From assembly GCA_963277665.1 (NCBI GenBank), contig OY728143.1, forward strand, positions 1,120,772,110-1,120,836,109: a stretch of DNA of 64,000 nucleotides, written 5' to 3'. Positions 38,512-49,186 of the stretch are shown here, piece after piece (the first letter of the stretch is position 1; each line of letters starts with the position of its first letter). This stretch comes from Viscum album. Its lineage: Eukaryota > Streptophyta > Magnoliopsida > Santalales > Viscaceae. Both the position numbers and the translations under genes were made by a program. The notes below the pieces were generated by a model. That model searched no databases. It was not told where the DNA came from and was given only the letters and a program-made list of their open reading frames with translations.

Positions 38512-38706
38512 ACCGATCGGTGAGACCGATCGGCGAGACCGATCGGTGAGACCGATCGGTGAGACCGACCGGTGAGACCGATCGGTGACACCGATCGGTG
38601 AGACCGACCGGTGAGACCGATCGGTGAGACCGATCGGTGACACCGATCGGTGAGACCGATCGGTGAGACCGATCGGTGAGACCGATCGGTGGGACCGATC
38701 GGTGAG
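38512..38706 (+). repeat. 13-bp tandem array, 15 units, in the 5' LTR
   Basis: Unit ACCGATCGGTGAG, with a CCGATCGG palindrome in most copies (two have CCGACCGG) and variable linkers TGAG, TGAC, CGAG or TGGG. It lies upstream of the TATA candidate, where enhancers are expected. It creates long stop-free frames on the minus strand that are artefacts. Confidence 0.95.
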
Positions 38707-38949
38707 ACCGGCCCTGCCAAGTTGTTCCAGTAATGTTCCTTTTTCGCAAATAGGGTTTTAAACCCTATTCCTCCTTGCTAAAAATATCTTGGAAATCCGA
38801 AATGCGCGCAAAGGTCTTAATTAAATGCTTCATTAATTCATGGGTCAGTTAAAACCACCCAGCACCATTAATGATGAGTCAAGCCACGTGGTCAACCCAC
38901 GACTCCCTCGTCTTCCGTGGTTTTGTGTTTTCATCTCAACCGTCCCCAG

Positions 38950-38965
38950 CCCTTATAATTAAGGG
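38950..38965 (+). promoter_or_regulatory. TATA candidate of Level 4 within an inverted repeat
   Basis: CCCTTATAATTAAGGG: 6-bp arms with TAAT between. The same is in the 3' LTR at 46,784-46,799. About 240 bp downstream of the 13-bp array. Inferred core promoter. Confidence 0.5.
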
Positions 38966-39994
38966 TTAGGCCGTGGTTTTCCCCCTTCTTCGATCGTGGC
39001 CCTTCTGGTGCATCGGGACCGCCGCGTCGTTATCCATAAAGTTCCGCGCCCCCGGCCTAAACGTCGATCATCCATCAACAGGTAGGGAATTTCTCTCGTC
39101 TCTCACTTTTGTGTATCATGCGGGCTGGGCGTTACTTTTGTTCCTATGGAATTGGTTGGACCAAACCCTAATGAAGATACTAAACGAAGTTCTAAAGAAA
39201 GAAGGGGAAGGGGTTGTGATCGTTGTTTATGCTTTATCTTGTGATCATCCCTTTTGTTGTACTGGTCTATGTTTTTCTGAAAATTGAGGCCGTTGGTGGT
39301 CGTGTGTGTGCACTTGAATCCCCTCGTGATGTTTTAAATGGGTTGCTGAAATTGTGAACTCCTGTTGTGAAATTGGTTAATCACGTATACCCGGCTGAAT
39401 AATTGAAAGCACCAGGATCAACCCTTCTGTGATAACTAACGGATAGAACACATGGAATTTTGAAATCATGGAGTGTGTTAAGTCGTTTAAATCTGAAAAT
39501 CCCTGACTCGTGTTGGTAGTGGTTGTTGGTTGTTTTCCCTTCGGGCCGTTTGCTGGAAATGTGGGAGGGGATGGGATCCCCCGTTCTTTTTATACTCTCG
39601 GTGGCTGTGTGAATTTGGGGGATGGGATCTCCTGTTGGCATGGTTTCAGTGGTTGTGGGTTTTTATCACAAACTGGGGAGAGATCCTCTGTTGGCAGAAC
39701 CGGGTGTGCGTGTTTTGGTTGATCTATGCTTGACGTTTTCCTTGGTTATGCTTATGGTAGTTGCCCAGTAGTGCTTAAAATTAATTGAACATTTGACTGA
39801 ACGTGAAACAAGAATGGGACAAATGGTTTTGTGGGCAAGGGTCGTGAATTGTGACTCGGGCGTTGTGGTATTGTGTTCTGTAGGTTGGCTAGGAAAACCT
39901 AAGTTTTGGGTGAGTGTTTGTTACCTATATCTATACTTGTAGCTTTGTGTTTCTTATGCGCGCCCCACCCCAGTTGAGCACTTAGTGCCGAACA

Positions 39995-40010
39995 CCCCCA
40001 TTTATGGGGG
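39995..40010 (+). other. Short perfect hairpin in Level 4 LTR
   Basis: CCCCCAT-tt-ATGGGGG, enclosed by AACACCC...GGGTGTT, so the stem can extend further. Preserved in the 3' LTR. Located in what is probably the transcribed part, before the GCCC/GGGC unit cluster. Confidence 0.5.
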
Positions 40011-40080
40011 AAGGGTGTTTTTCCCAACACTATACGTAGTGGCTGGTTATTAGCTCCTTTTCTGCTCCCTTTCCCGGATA

Positions 40081-40395
40081 GCCCAAGTACCTTCGGGCAG
40101 GCTGTGATGGCCTGAAGTCCATTATTAGCCCAAGAACCATCGGGCAGGGTGTTGTGGTGGTTGGCCAGGTGTGTGCGGCAGGTGGTTTCCCAAGTGTCTT
40201 CGGGATGAGGCCCAGGTGTTTTCGGGTGTGGCAGTGGATTCTTTAGCCCAGGTGTCTTCGGGCGTAGCGGTGGTTGCTCTGGCCTAGGTGTTTGCAGGCA
40301 TGGTTACTTGTGATAGTTGAGGCCCAGGTGTGTGCGGGCGGGATTTGGCAGTGGGACTGCGTGTGGTTGTGGCCCAGGTGTGTGCGGGCGGGTGT
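40081..40395 (+). repeat. Irregular minisatellite of GCCC...CGGGC units
   Basis: About nine copies of a phrase like GCCCAGGTGTCTTCGGGC at 40,081, 40,129, 40,161, 40,190, 40,209, 40,243, 40,282, 40,322 and 40,371, spaced 19-49 bp. Most can pair GCCC with GGGC. Present identically in the 3' LTR. Confidence 0.65.
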
Positions 40396-41111
40396 GGCAG
40401 TGGGACTGCGGTGAGAATGGCGGGATTGGTCCGATGCGTAGGATGTCTCAATAACCAGTGGGAAAGTGGCGCGGGGTACCCAAACATCGATGTGATCTTA
40501 TGTATATATATTACTTGACTTGCGTTATTTGGGGAGCGAACCTTGGTGAGGCTTGGGATGGATAGTTGCCTTGTTAGGTGTTTGGTTTACTCTTTCTCAC
40601 GGGACTTTAGTACGTTTCCCCCACTTGTGCACGAGAGTCTTGGTTTTCCCTACTGAGTGTACTTGTATGCTCACCCTACGTTTACTTTCAGGTTTCCAGG
40701 AGGACTACCAGGGCTGCGCGGGACCCTATTAGTCGGACAGTTGGAGTTGTCGCTGTTGTCGTACTTTTGTTTTCTTTTGGTATTGTACTTGAGAGCTTCT
40801 TTTTCTTTTGTACTTGTACCTTGTTGTAAACTGTTTAAACATGCATGTGGGAATGGTTTACTTTTGGCTTTACTTTTCTTTCTATCTTGGTGTTGTTGGG
40901 TTTTCTCCTCCTTATCTTTCGATCCTATAAAATAAAAAGGGTAATGCCTTCCATTTGCGAGAACTTCCTATACCCTTGGTGCTAGTCGCCACTCCGGGAC
41001 CTATTGGAGGCGGGTTTCGGGGGTCATTATCTCTCCTTCAACTCAAGGAAGGAAGGGCCTGGCAATCTGCTGACCCTTCCCTCCTTTTGGTGAAGGCGGG
41101 TCGTGACAGAA

Positions 41112-41123
41112 TGGTATCAGAGC
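41112..41123 (+). other. Level 4 primer binding site (tRNA-iMet)
   Basis: TGGTATCAGAGC, fully complementary to the 3' end of plant initiator-Met tRNA, three bases after the 5' LTR. Confidence 0.95.
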
Positions 41124-41482
41124 AGGGTTGAGAGATAGGACGGAGTCTGGAGTTAGGCACAGTAAGGATTTCATGGGATGGTAAGGCAACAGCATTGGGT
41201 GACCTTGGTGCGTGAAATAGGCCAGGGAGGACCGGCTAGGACACGGGATTTTAGGGCCCCCCGTGATCCGATGCAAGGACTCTGGACCTACCGAACGACC
41301 AAGTGAAGCCACACTGATTGCAGGGTAGAGACCCTAGGAAAGGTACATGCATCATAAATGACTTGTGTTCTTGTGTTTCTGGGATGTGTTGGGAAATTAA
41401 GAATAAATTAAATCTTAATAAGTTTTGAGAACGGTTTTCTTTGCACTACTGGGCTTAGGTATTCCTTGTTTACCTTGCAGCT

Positions 41483-44400
41483 ATGGCACCTGGAAGGCGA
41501 CCACGTGTGGTACAGGCGATCGAGACTCCTGAGACTACCTTGGCCAATCAGCAGAGAGCTGATCGGGAAGAAGAGGACGACCGGTGGCAGAAGACTCTTC
41601 GAGCCTTTCAGCGACAGGCCCTCGAGAAATATGAGGGCAGCACCTCCGACATGAAGACGGAAGGCTGGCTGGAGGAGCTAGTCATAGCCTTCGGCCTGAT
41701 TCGGGCCCCGACAGAGTACTGGGTTCCTCTGGCTGTTAGCCAGATGCGAGGAGCGTCACGTCAGTGGTGGATGCTTCACCTGGGGAGTAGGAAAGAGTCT
41801 GAGGTTGCTTGGGCGGAATTCGAGAAGGAGTTCCGGGCGGAGTTTCTCTCCTCGACAATGAAGGCGGAGAAGAGACAGGAGCTACTCTCCCTCCAGCAGG
41901 GGAGCATGTCCGTGAGGGAACTTGGAATCAAGTTCAAGGACCTCCTGCGTTTTGCTCCAGACCTCTTTCCCGATGAGGAGTCTCGGGCAAGACGTTTGGA
42001 GGAGGCGCTCCGACCCTCCCTCCAGTATGCTGTTACTCCCTTTACCCTTCCGACATACTTAGAGGTTCAGAAGAAGGCCGAAGTGGTGGAAAGGATGCAC
42101 ACTCTAGGCGGACTGTCACGAGAAGGGATCCAGCTGGGACCATCGAAGGGGAAGGCCGTCAGCACCAGGCCCCCAGCATCGGGACCCTCCAGGTTCCGAC
42201 CCGCAGGGAGCAGGCCGCAACAGTTTCAGTTTCGATCCCCTGGCCCACGTTCTTTTCCTTCGGGCTCGGGACCACGGTGCTTCATCTGCGGGAGCCCTGG
42301 ACATCTTCGGAGTCAGTGCCCCGATCGGGTGCAGTACAGCAGTGGCAGTCATCCCCAGCATCCGCCACAGCAGCAGCAGGGACAGCGAGCTCCCGCTCCT
42401 CCGCAGACAGACATAGGAGGGGGAGGCCGACCTCAGGGCGCTCCCCAGGGACCTCGACCAGGGCGTGGTCGGGGAGGTGGCCGACAGCCGAGGGGTAGGG
42501 GAGCTGGGCGTGGACAGTTACACGCCGCAGAAGCAACAGTTCCAGCAGGGCCAGAGGTTGTTCGAGGTACGATCAGTGTGTTTAGCACTCTTGCTTATGC
42601 TTTGTTCGATACCGGAGCTTCGCACTCCTTTGTTGCACCCAGTCTAGCCCGCGCCTTGGGTCTAGATGCCGAGAGACTTCCAGTGCCCCTGGTGTTGAGC
42701 ACACCAGTTGGAGGTCAGACCGACTTGCTGTTCGTTTGTCGGGGATGTAGACTGATGTTGGGGCCACATCAGTCGGTTAAGGATCTCCTTCTGCTACAGA
42801 TTCGGCCGTACGATGTCATCCTAGGCATCGACTGGCTATTTTCTGTGTGCGCCGTCATCGACTGTTTCCAAAGGAGGGTGGTGTTCTCCGGTTTGGACGG
42901 CCAGCGTGTTACTTTCACCGGCGAGCGGAGCTGTCCGAAGGGAAACAGGAGGGAGGAACCTCTCCTCTCCTTGTTGACCGAACTGACGATAGAATCAACA
43001 GATGCGGAAATGGTGGAAGTACCAGAGATCGTTCGTGAATTTATGGACGTCTTTCCTGAGGAGGTGACGACTCTACCCCCTCGACGTGATATCGAGTTCG
43101 GGATAGACCTGCAGCCCGGCTCTCGACCAATCTCGATGGCTCCTTACCGGATGGCACCTTCGGAGCTACGGGAGTTGCGGATACAGATTGACGATCTGAT
43201 GAAGAGGGGTTATGTTCGTCCAAGTGCATCACCGTGGGGTGCCCCAGTCTTGTTTGCGAAGAAGGCAGATGGTGGCCTCAGGTTATGCATAGATTACAGG
43301 AGGCTGAATCAGGTAACAATCAAGAACCGCTACCCTCTTCCGAGGATAGATGATCTTTTCGACCAGCTGAAGGGGGCAGGATGGTTCTCGAAGATCGACC
43401 TGCGATCCGGGTACCACCAGCTGAGGGTGAAGGATAGCGACGTCCCGAAGACGGCGTTCAGGTGCAGGTATGGGCACTTCGAGTTCGTGGTCATGCCCTT
43501 TGGTGTTACGAACGACCCGGCCGTGTTCATGGGGCTTATGAACTCCATCTTTCGGGAGTACCTGGATCGGTTTGTGGTGGTGTTCATCGACGATATCCTG
43601 ATCTATTCAAAGTCAGAAGAGGACCATGCAGAGCACCTGAGGATAGTTTTGGAGGTCCTACGACAGCACCAGCTCTATGGGAAGTTGTCAAAGTGCAAGT
43701 TCTGGGCGCGAGAAGTGCACTTCCTTGGACATGTAGTGTCTGAGCAGGGAGTAGCAGTCGACCCATCAAAGGTTGAGGCAATTGTTTCTTGGGCAGTACC
43801 CAAGAATGTGGCGGAAGTTCGGAGTTTCCTTGGACTGGCAGGCTACTACCGGAGATTCGTACCCGACTTCTCCCGGTTAGCAGCCCCTTTGACGGCTTTG
43901 ACCAAGAAGGACCAAGTTTTCATGTGGAGCGAGCAATGTGAGTCGTCCTTCAGCTACCTAAAAGAAAAACTGGTTAGTGCCCCAGTGTTGAGGTTGCCAG
44001 AAGAAGGGATGGCCTATGAGGTATTCTGTGATGCTTCAGGACAGGGCCTGGGGTGCGTATTGATGCAGCGACAAGGGGTGATCTCTTACGGGTCCAGGAA
44101 GCTACGCCCCCATGAGCGGAACTATGCCACCCATGACCTGGAGCTTGCAGCGGTGGTGTTCGCATTAAAGCTGTGGCGACATTACCTCTTTGGGGAGCGC
44201 TTTGTGGTCTTCACCGACCACAAAAGCTTGCGCTATATCTTCTCCCAGCGTGACTTGAACTTGCGACAGCGGAGGTGGGTCGAGTTTCTCCAGGACTACG
44301 ACTTTGAGATCTCATACACTGAAGGTAAGGGAAACGTTGTGGCTGATGCCCTGAGCAGGAAGCCGCATCAGGAGGTGGTTCGGGAATCTGCTGATGCTTG

Positions 44401-45913
44401 GAAGGCAATGGGGGAGTTGGCTGCCTTGCACTTGGATGCAAGGGTGGAAGGTACTAGAGGTTGTTTGTTTCAGATGACGGTACAGTCCTCCTTGTTGCAG
44501 CAAGTGGAAGAGTCTCAGTGGGGAGATCCTGAGGTAGAAGTGTTGCGGGATCGTGTCGATCAGGGGAACGCCCCGAAAGGATGGTCGGAGGACAGCCGAC
44601 ATCGGATGCTCTTTCATCGAAGGTTGTTTGTTCCAGAGGTGATGCGTGATGAAGTCCTTCATGAGTTCCATAGCTCAGCCTTGGCGGTACATCCGGGTGT
44701 TTTGAAAATGTACCAAGGCCTGAGGGGACAGTTTTGGTGGCCCGGGGTGAAACGGGCAGTGGCAGAGTTTGTGGCTAAATGCCTGGTGTGTCAGCAGGTG
44801 AAGGCTGAACACCGTGTTCCTGGTGGTCTGTTGCATCCTCTAGATGTTCCCGAGTGGAAGTGGGACGACGTCTCAATGGACTTCGTCACGGGACTACCCA
44901 GAGCTCAGGGCGGGCATGATGCTATCTGGGTAGTGGTGGATCGATTGACAAAATCTGCTCACTTCTTGGCTATCAAGGAGTCGGGACCCGTGAGTACCTT
45001 AGCACAGAGGTACGTGGATGAGGTGGTGCGTTTGCATGGAGTTCCGAAAACGATCGTCTCGGATCGGGACACTCGATTCACCTCACGAGTCTGGAAGGGG
45101 TTACAACATGCTTTTGGCACCCAACTACGCCTTAGCACTGCTTTTCACCCTCAGACTGATGGGCAGACAGAGCGGACTATCCAGACTTTGGAGGACATGC
45201 TGCGAGCATGTGTTCTGGATTTCGGAGGATCATGGGTACGACACTTGCCTTTAGTAGAGTTTGCCTACAACAACAGTTTTCACTCTACTATCGGCATGGC
45301 TCCTTTTGAGGCTTTGTATGGAAGACCATGTCGTTCACCCTTATGCTGGGCAGAGGTTGGTGAGACTGGTACTCTTGGACCAGAAGTAGTGCAGAGCACC
45401 ACGGAGAAAGTCCAGCTAGTGCGGGAGAGGATGAAAGCAGCTCAGGATCGGCAGAAATCTTATGATGATCGTCGGAGGAGGCCCCTGAAGTTCGAGGTGG
45501 GAGATCATGTGTTTTTGAAGGTTTCCCCTCGACGGGGGCAGCGGAGGTTCGGAAAGGGGAGTAAGCTCTCCCCTAGGTTCATCGGACCTTTCGAGGTGCT
45601 GAGGCGAGTTGGCGAGGTGGCATATCAGCTGGCCCTACCACCTCAGTTGGAGAGGGTCCATGACGTCTTCCATGTCTCCCAGCTTCGTCAGTACTTACAT
45701 GATGACTCTCATGTCATCAACTGGGGAGAGCTAGACGTGGGAGGAGACGCGACCTTCGAGGAACGGCCAGTCAGAATCGAGGATCGCAAGGAGAAAGTGC
45801 TCCGTGGACGAACCGTCGGCCTGGTTCGTGTGTTGTGGAGACATGGCGGCCTCGAAGAGAGTACGTGGGAGAGGGAAGCACAGATGCGTGCCCAATACCC
45901 CGAGTTGTCCTGA
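41483..45913 (+). CDS. Level 4 gag-pol polyprotein of a Ty3/gypsy chromovirus, 1476 aa
   Basis: One uninterrupted frame encodes all replication functions. Gag spans about residues 1-260 with a CCHC knuckle [14 protein letters not shown] at 266-279, then a Gly/Arg/Gln-rich linker. The protease site is DTGAS at 376-380. RT has FIDD at 701-704 (catalytic D703, D704). RNase H has D850 in FCDASG, TDHKSL near 912 and VADALSR near 955. Integrase has an HHCC zinc region at about 1060-1107 and D1133, D1194, E1230 (35 residues between the last two). The tail ([19 protein letters not shown]) is a chromodomain-like end typical of Tekay/Del. The start follows a 370-bp leader. Oddity: the conserved TNAPAVF of RT reads TNDPAVF (residue 678), a single-base GCC-to-GAC type change that may impair RT. 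Otherwise full length for the family. Confidence 0.95.
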   Translation: MAPGRRPRVVQAIETPETTLANQQRADREEEDDRWQKTLRAFQRQALEKYEGSTSDMKTEGWLEELVIAFGLIRAPTEYWVPLAVSQMRGASRQWWMLHLGSRKESEVAWAEFEKEFRAEFLSSTMKAEKRQELLSLQQGSMSVRELGIKFKDLLRFAPDLFPDEESRARRLEEALRPSLQYAVTPFTLPTYLEVQKKAEVVERMHTLGGLSREGIQLGPSKGKAVSTRPPASGPSRFRPAGSRPQQFQFRSPGPRSFPSGSGPRCFICGSPGHLRSQCPDRVQYSSGSHPQHPPQQQQGQRAPAPPQTDIGGGGRPQGAPQGPRPGRGRGGGRQPRGRGAGRGQLHAAEATVPAGPEVVRGTISVFSTLAYALFDTGASHSFVAPSLARALGLDAERLPVPLVLSTPVGGQTDLLFVCRGCRLMLGPHQSVKDLLLLQIRPYDVILGIDWLFSVCAVIDCFQRRVVFSGLDGQRVTFTGERSCPKGNRREEPLLSLLTELTIESTDAEMVEVPEIVREFMDVFPEEVTTLPPRRDIEFGIDLQPGSRPISMAPYRMAPSELRELRIQIDDLMKRGYVRPSASPWGAPVLFAKKADGGLRLCIDYRRLNQVTIKNRYPLPRIDDLFDQLKGAGWFSKIDLRSGYHQLRVKDSDVPKTAFRCRYGHFEFVVMPFGVTNDPAVFMGLMNSIFREYLDRFVVVFIDDILIYSKSEEDHAEHLRIVLEVLRQHQLYGKLSKCKFWAREVHFLGHVVSEQGVAVDPSKVEAIVSWAVPKNVAEVRSFLGLAGYYRRFVPDFSRLAAPLTALTKKDQVFMWSEQCESSFSYLKEKLVSAPVLRLPEEGMAYEVFCDASGQGLGCVLMQRQGVISYGSRKLRPHERNYATHDLELAAVVFALKLWRHYLFGERFVVFTDHKSLRYIFSQRDLNLRQRRWVEFLQDYDFEISYTEGKGNVVADALSRKPHQEVVRESADAWKAMGELAALHLDARVEGTRGCLFQMTVQSSLLQQVEESQWGDPEVEVLRDRVDQGNAPKGWSEDSRHRMLFHRRLFVPEVMRDEVLHEFHSSALAVHPGVLKMYQGLRGQFWWPGVKRAVAEFVAKCLVCQQVKAEHRVPGGLLHPLDVPEWKWDDVSMDFVTGLPRAQGGHDAIWVVVDRLTKSAHFLAIKESGPVSTLAQRYVDEVVRLHGVPKTIVSDRDTRFTSRVWKGLQHAFGTQLRLSTAFHPQTDGQTERTIQTLEDMLRACVLDFGGSWVRHLPLVEFAYNNSFHSTIGMAPFEALYGRPCRSPLCWAEVGETGTLGPEVVQSTTEKVQLVRERMKAAQDRQKSYDDRRRRPLKFEVGDHVFLKVSPRRGQRRFGKGSKLSPRFIGPFEVLRRVGEVAYQLALPPQLERVHDVFHVSQLRQYLHDDSHVINWGELDVGGDATFEERPVRIEDRKEKVLRGRTVGLVRVLWRHGGLEESTWEREAQMRAQYPELS

Positions 45914-46308
45914 GCTTTGAACCTTTGGTGCCTGTTGTGACAGAACGTTTGACCTTTTTGGCTATGAAATGTGCTAGGTTCCTTTCCTCTGTTATGTAAG
46001 CCCCGGCTGAAGGGAAGGGGAAACCCGACCCCTAATCAGGACGCATTAAGGTGGATGCGATTAAACCCGTGCGGGCGAGTCAGTGCCGCCCAAAGTGGAT
46101 AATATCTTGACATGGGGGAGGGGGACTCCCCAAACCCACATGACCGGGCGGTTTGGCGTGATATGATGCTTGGTTCTTGACAGGGAGTATTTTCAATCAG
46201 CGGGGGTCCACTCCTAAGAGGTATCTTCGAAGATGGTTGTTCGGATCCTCTCTTTTCTTCTAGTTTGTTTTGATTCTCGGGGACGAGAATCGTTTAAGAG
46301 GTATCTGA
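45914..46308 (+). other. Level 4 3' untranslated region and weak polypurine region
   Basis: 395 bp between the stop and the 3' LTR. It contains GGGGACGAGAAT near 46,279, a motif usual just before chromovirus 3' LTRs. The bases at the boundary are TTTAAGAGGTATCTGA, with only a short purine run AAGAGG and no G-rich tract. TAAGAGGTATCT also occurs at about 46,215. Confidence 0.6.
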
Positions 46309-48942
46309 TGTGAAGACCCAGACCCCCCCTTGGTCCCTTCCTTTGCCAAAAATCCGGTTTCCTTGCGGGGTACCGATCGGTGAGACCGATCGGAGAGACC
46401 GATCGGGGAGACCGATCGGTGAGACCGATCGGCGACACCGATCGGTGAGACCGATCGGTGACACCGATCGGTGAGACCGATCGGTGGGACCGATCGGCGA
46501 GACCGATCGGCGAGACCGATCGGTGACACCGATCGGTGAGACCGGCCCTGCCAAGTTGTTCCAGTAATGTTCCTTTTTCGCAAATAGGGTTTTAAACCCT
46601 ATTCCTCCTTGCTAAAAATATCTTGGAAATCCGAAACGCGCGCAAAGGTCTTAATTAAATGCTTCATTAATTCATGGGTCAGTTAAAACCACCCAGCACC
46701 ATTAATGATGAGTCAAGCCACGTGGTCAACCCACGACTCCCTCGTCTTCAGTGGTTTTGTGTTTTCATCTCAACCGTCCCCAGCCCTTATAATTAAGGGT
46801 TAGGCCGTGGTTTTCCCCCTTCTTCGATCGTGGCCCTTCTGGTGCATCGGGACCGCCGCGTCGTTATCCGTAAAGTTCCGCGCCCCCGGCCTAAACGTCG
46901 ATCATCCATCAACAGGTAGGGAATTTCTCTCGTCTCTCACTTTTGTGTATCATGCGGGGTGGGCGTTACTTTTGTTCCTATGGAATTGGTTGGACCAAAC
47001 CCTAATGAAGATACTAAACGAAGTTCTAAAGAAAGAAGGGGAAGGGGTTGTGATCGTTGTTTATGCTTTATCTTGTGATCATCCCTTTTGTTGTACTGGT
47101 CTATGTTTTTCTGAAAATTGAGGCCGTTGGTGGTCGTGTGTGTGCACTTGAATCCCCTCGTGATGTTTTAAATGGGTTGCTGAAATTGTGAACTCCTGTT
47201 GTGAAATTGGTTAATCACGTATACCCGGCTGAATAATTGAAAGCACCAGGATCAACCCTTCTGTGATAACTAACGGATAGAACACATGGAATTTTGAAAT
47301 CATGGAGTGTGTTAAGTCGTTTAAATCTGAAAATCCCTGACTCGTGTTGGTAGTGGTTGTTGGTTGTTTTCCCTTCGGGCCGTTTGCTGGAAATGTGGGA
47401 GGGGATGGGATCCCCCGTTCTTTTTATACTCTCGGTGGCTGTGTGAATTTGGGGGATGGGATCTCCTGTTGGCATGGTTTCAGTGGTTGTGGGTTTTTAT
47501 CACAAACTGGGGAGAGATCCTCTGTTGGCAGAACCGGGTGTGCGTGTTTTGGTTGATCTATGCTTGACGTTTTCCTTGGTTATGCTTATGGTAGTTGCCC
47601 AGTAGTGCTTAAAATTAATTGAACATTTGACTGAACGTGAAACAAGAATGGGACAAATGGTTTTGTGGGCAAGGGTCGTGAATTGTGACTCGGGCGTTGT
47701 GGTATTGTGTTCTGTAGGTTGGCTAGGAAAACCTAAGTTTTGGGTGAGTGTTTGTTACCTATATCTATACTTGTAGCTTTGTGTTTCTTATTCGCGCCCC
47801 ACCCCAGTTGAGCACTTAGTGCCGAACACCCCCATTTATGGGGGAAGGGTGTTTTTCCCAACACTATACGTAGTGGCTGGTTATTAGCTCCTTTTCTGCT
47901 CCCTTTCCCGGATAGCCCAAGTACCTTCGGGCAGGCTGTGATGGCCTGAAGTCCATTATTAGCCCAAGAACCATCGGGCAGGGTGTTGTGGTGGTTGGCC
48001 AGGTGTGTGCGGCAGGTGGTTTCCCAAGTGTCTTCGGGATGAGGCCCAGGTGTTTTCGGGTGTGGCAGTGGATTCTTTAGCCCAGGTGTCTTCGGGCGTA
48101 GCGGTGGTTGCTCTGGCCTAGGTGTTTGCAGGCATGGTTACTTGTGACAGTTGAGGCCCAGGTGTGTGCGGGCGGGATTTGGCAGTGGGACTGCGTGTGG
48201 TTGTGGCCCAGGTGTGTGCGGGCGGGTGTGGCAGTGGGACTGCGGTGAGAATGGCGGGATTGGTCCGATGCGTAGGATGTCTCAATAACCAGTGGGAAAG
48301 TGGCGCGGGGTACCCAAACATCGATGTGCTCTTATGTATATATATTACTTGACTTGCGTTATTTGGGGAGCGAACCTTGGTGAGGCTTGGGATGGATAGT
48401 TGCCTTGTTAGGTGTTTGGTTTACTCTTTCTCACGGGACTTTAGTACGTTTCCCCCACTTGTGCACGAGAGTCTTGGTTTTCCCTACTGAGTGTACTTGT
48501 ATGCTCACCCTACGTTTACTTTCAGGTTTCCAGGAGGACTACCAGGGCTGCGCGGGACCCTATTAGTCGGACAGTTGGAGTTGTCGCTGTTGTCGTACTT
48601 TTGTTTTCTTTTGGTATTGTACTTGAGAGCTTCTTTTTCTTTTGTACTTGTACCTTGTTGTAAACTGTTTAAACATGCATGTGGGAATGGTTTACTTTTG
48701 GCTTTACTTTTCTTTCTATCTTGGTGTTGTTGGGTTTTCTCCTCCTTATCTTTCGATCCTATAAAATAAAAAGGGTAATGCCTTCCATTTGCGAGAACTT
48801 CCTATACCCTTGGTGCTAGTCGCCACTCCGGGACCTATTGGAGGCGGGTTTCGGGGGTCATTATCTCTCCTTCAACTCAAGGAAGGAAGGGCCTGGAAAT
48901 CTGCTGACCCTTCCCTCCTTTTGGTGAAGGCGGGTCGTGACA
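46309..48942 (+). repeat. Level 4 3' LTR (2634 bp)
   Basis: Matches the 5' LTR except for about eight substitutions and the array, which has 13 units (46,372-46,540) instead of 15. Two units of 13 bp account exactly for the 26-bp length difference. Confidence 0.95.
46372..46540 (+). repeat. 13-bp tandem array, 13 units, in the 3' LTR
   Basis: Same unit as the 5' LTR array, but linker order and variants differ (AGAG, GGAG and CGAC linkers appear; the CCGACCGG units do not). Confidence 0.95.
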
Positions 48943-48947
48943 GGGTG

Positions 48948-49186
48948 ATGCTCTCGGGAATGTCTCCTTTCTGTCTTAACATCATTCTGTTTGCATTCAT
49001 TCTGTCTGCATTGCATCTGCATATTTACTTTTAGTTTTGTATTTTTAATTCTCAAATATCATTTCTGGTCATTTTAGTTTATATATAGATAGTGAATTAG
49101 AAGTAGTGAGTGATTGACTGCAAAAGGCTCCTCAAGAGATCGACCTAGGTTAGCCACTGTGCTGCACTTAGTATAAATATTTTTGA
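48948..49186 (+). repeat. Level 3 3' LTR, last part, truncated
   Basis: Continues the LTR from 38,448 and ends at ...AAATATTTTTGA, lacking the final part (GAGCGTGCACGACAACGC...) present in the 5' LTR. TGA at 49,184-49,186 is shared with the start of the inverted LTR. Confidence 0.9.

Larger units (their letters stand above)
38449..41108 (+). repeat. Level 4 5' LTR (2660 bp)
   Basis: Contains, in order: the 13-bp array (38,512-38,706), a TATA candidate in an inverted repeat (38,950-38,965), a hairpin (39,995-40,010), a cluster of GCCCAGGTGT...CGGGC units (40,081-40,395) and a conserved U5 end shared with the element at 59,744. Short frames such as 38,973-39,287 recur in the 3' LTR only because the LTRs are near-identical. 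Confidence 0.95.
38449..48942 (+). mobile_element. Level 4: young, structurally complete chromovirus (Tekay/Del-like)
   Basis: LTRs of 2660 and 2634 bp (TGTGAAGACC...GTCGTGACA), an initiator-Met primer site and a single uninterrupted gag-pol frame. The target duplication is GGGTG (38,444-38,448 and 48,943-48,947). The undisturbed target exists as a paralogue at about 34,170-34,195 in the Level 3 5' LTR. Outside the 13-bp array I counted about eight differences between the LTRs (about 0.3%), so insertion is recent. It is much richer in GC than its hosts. One unusual residue in RT may affect activity (see the polyprotein). Confidence 0.95.

Noticed and set aside
38512..38706. CRISPR-like look of regularly spaced palindromic repeats
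   Set aside because: Units are 13 bp with 4-5-bp linkers and no unique spacers, inside a plant LTR; it is a minisatellite.
38399..38749. Minus-strand frames rich in SHRSVSPIGLTDR-like repeats, here and at 46,214-46,583
   Set aside because: They are translations of the 13-bp array, in several frames at once; 13 bp shifts frame each unit, so repeated peptides arise without coding.
38973..39287. 104-codon frame repeated at 46,807-47,121, and other paired LTR frames
   Set aside because: Recurrence is due to near-identical LTRs; no homology recognised, located in untranslated LTR sequence.
41654..44671. Antisense and shifted frames of 60-119 codons inside the Level 4 polyprotein
   Set aside because: Shadows of the 1476-codon frame in GC-rich coding DNA.
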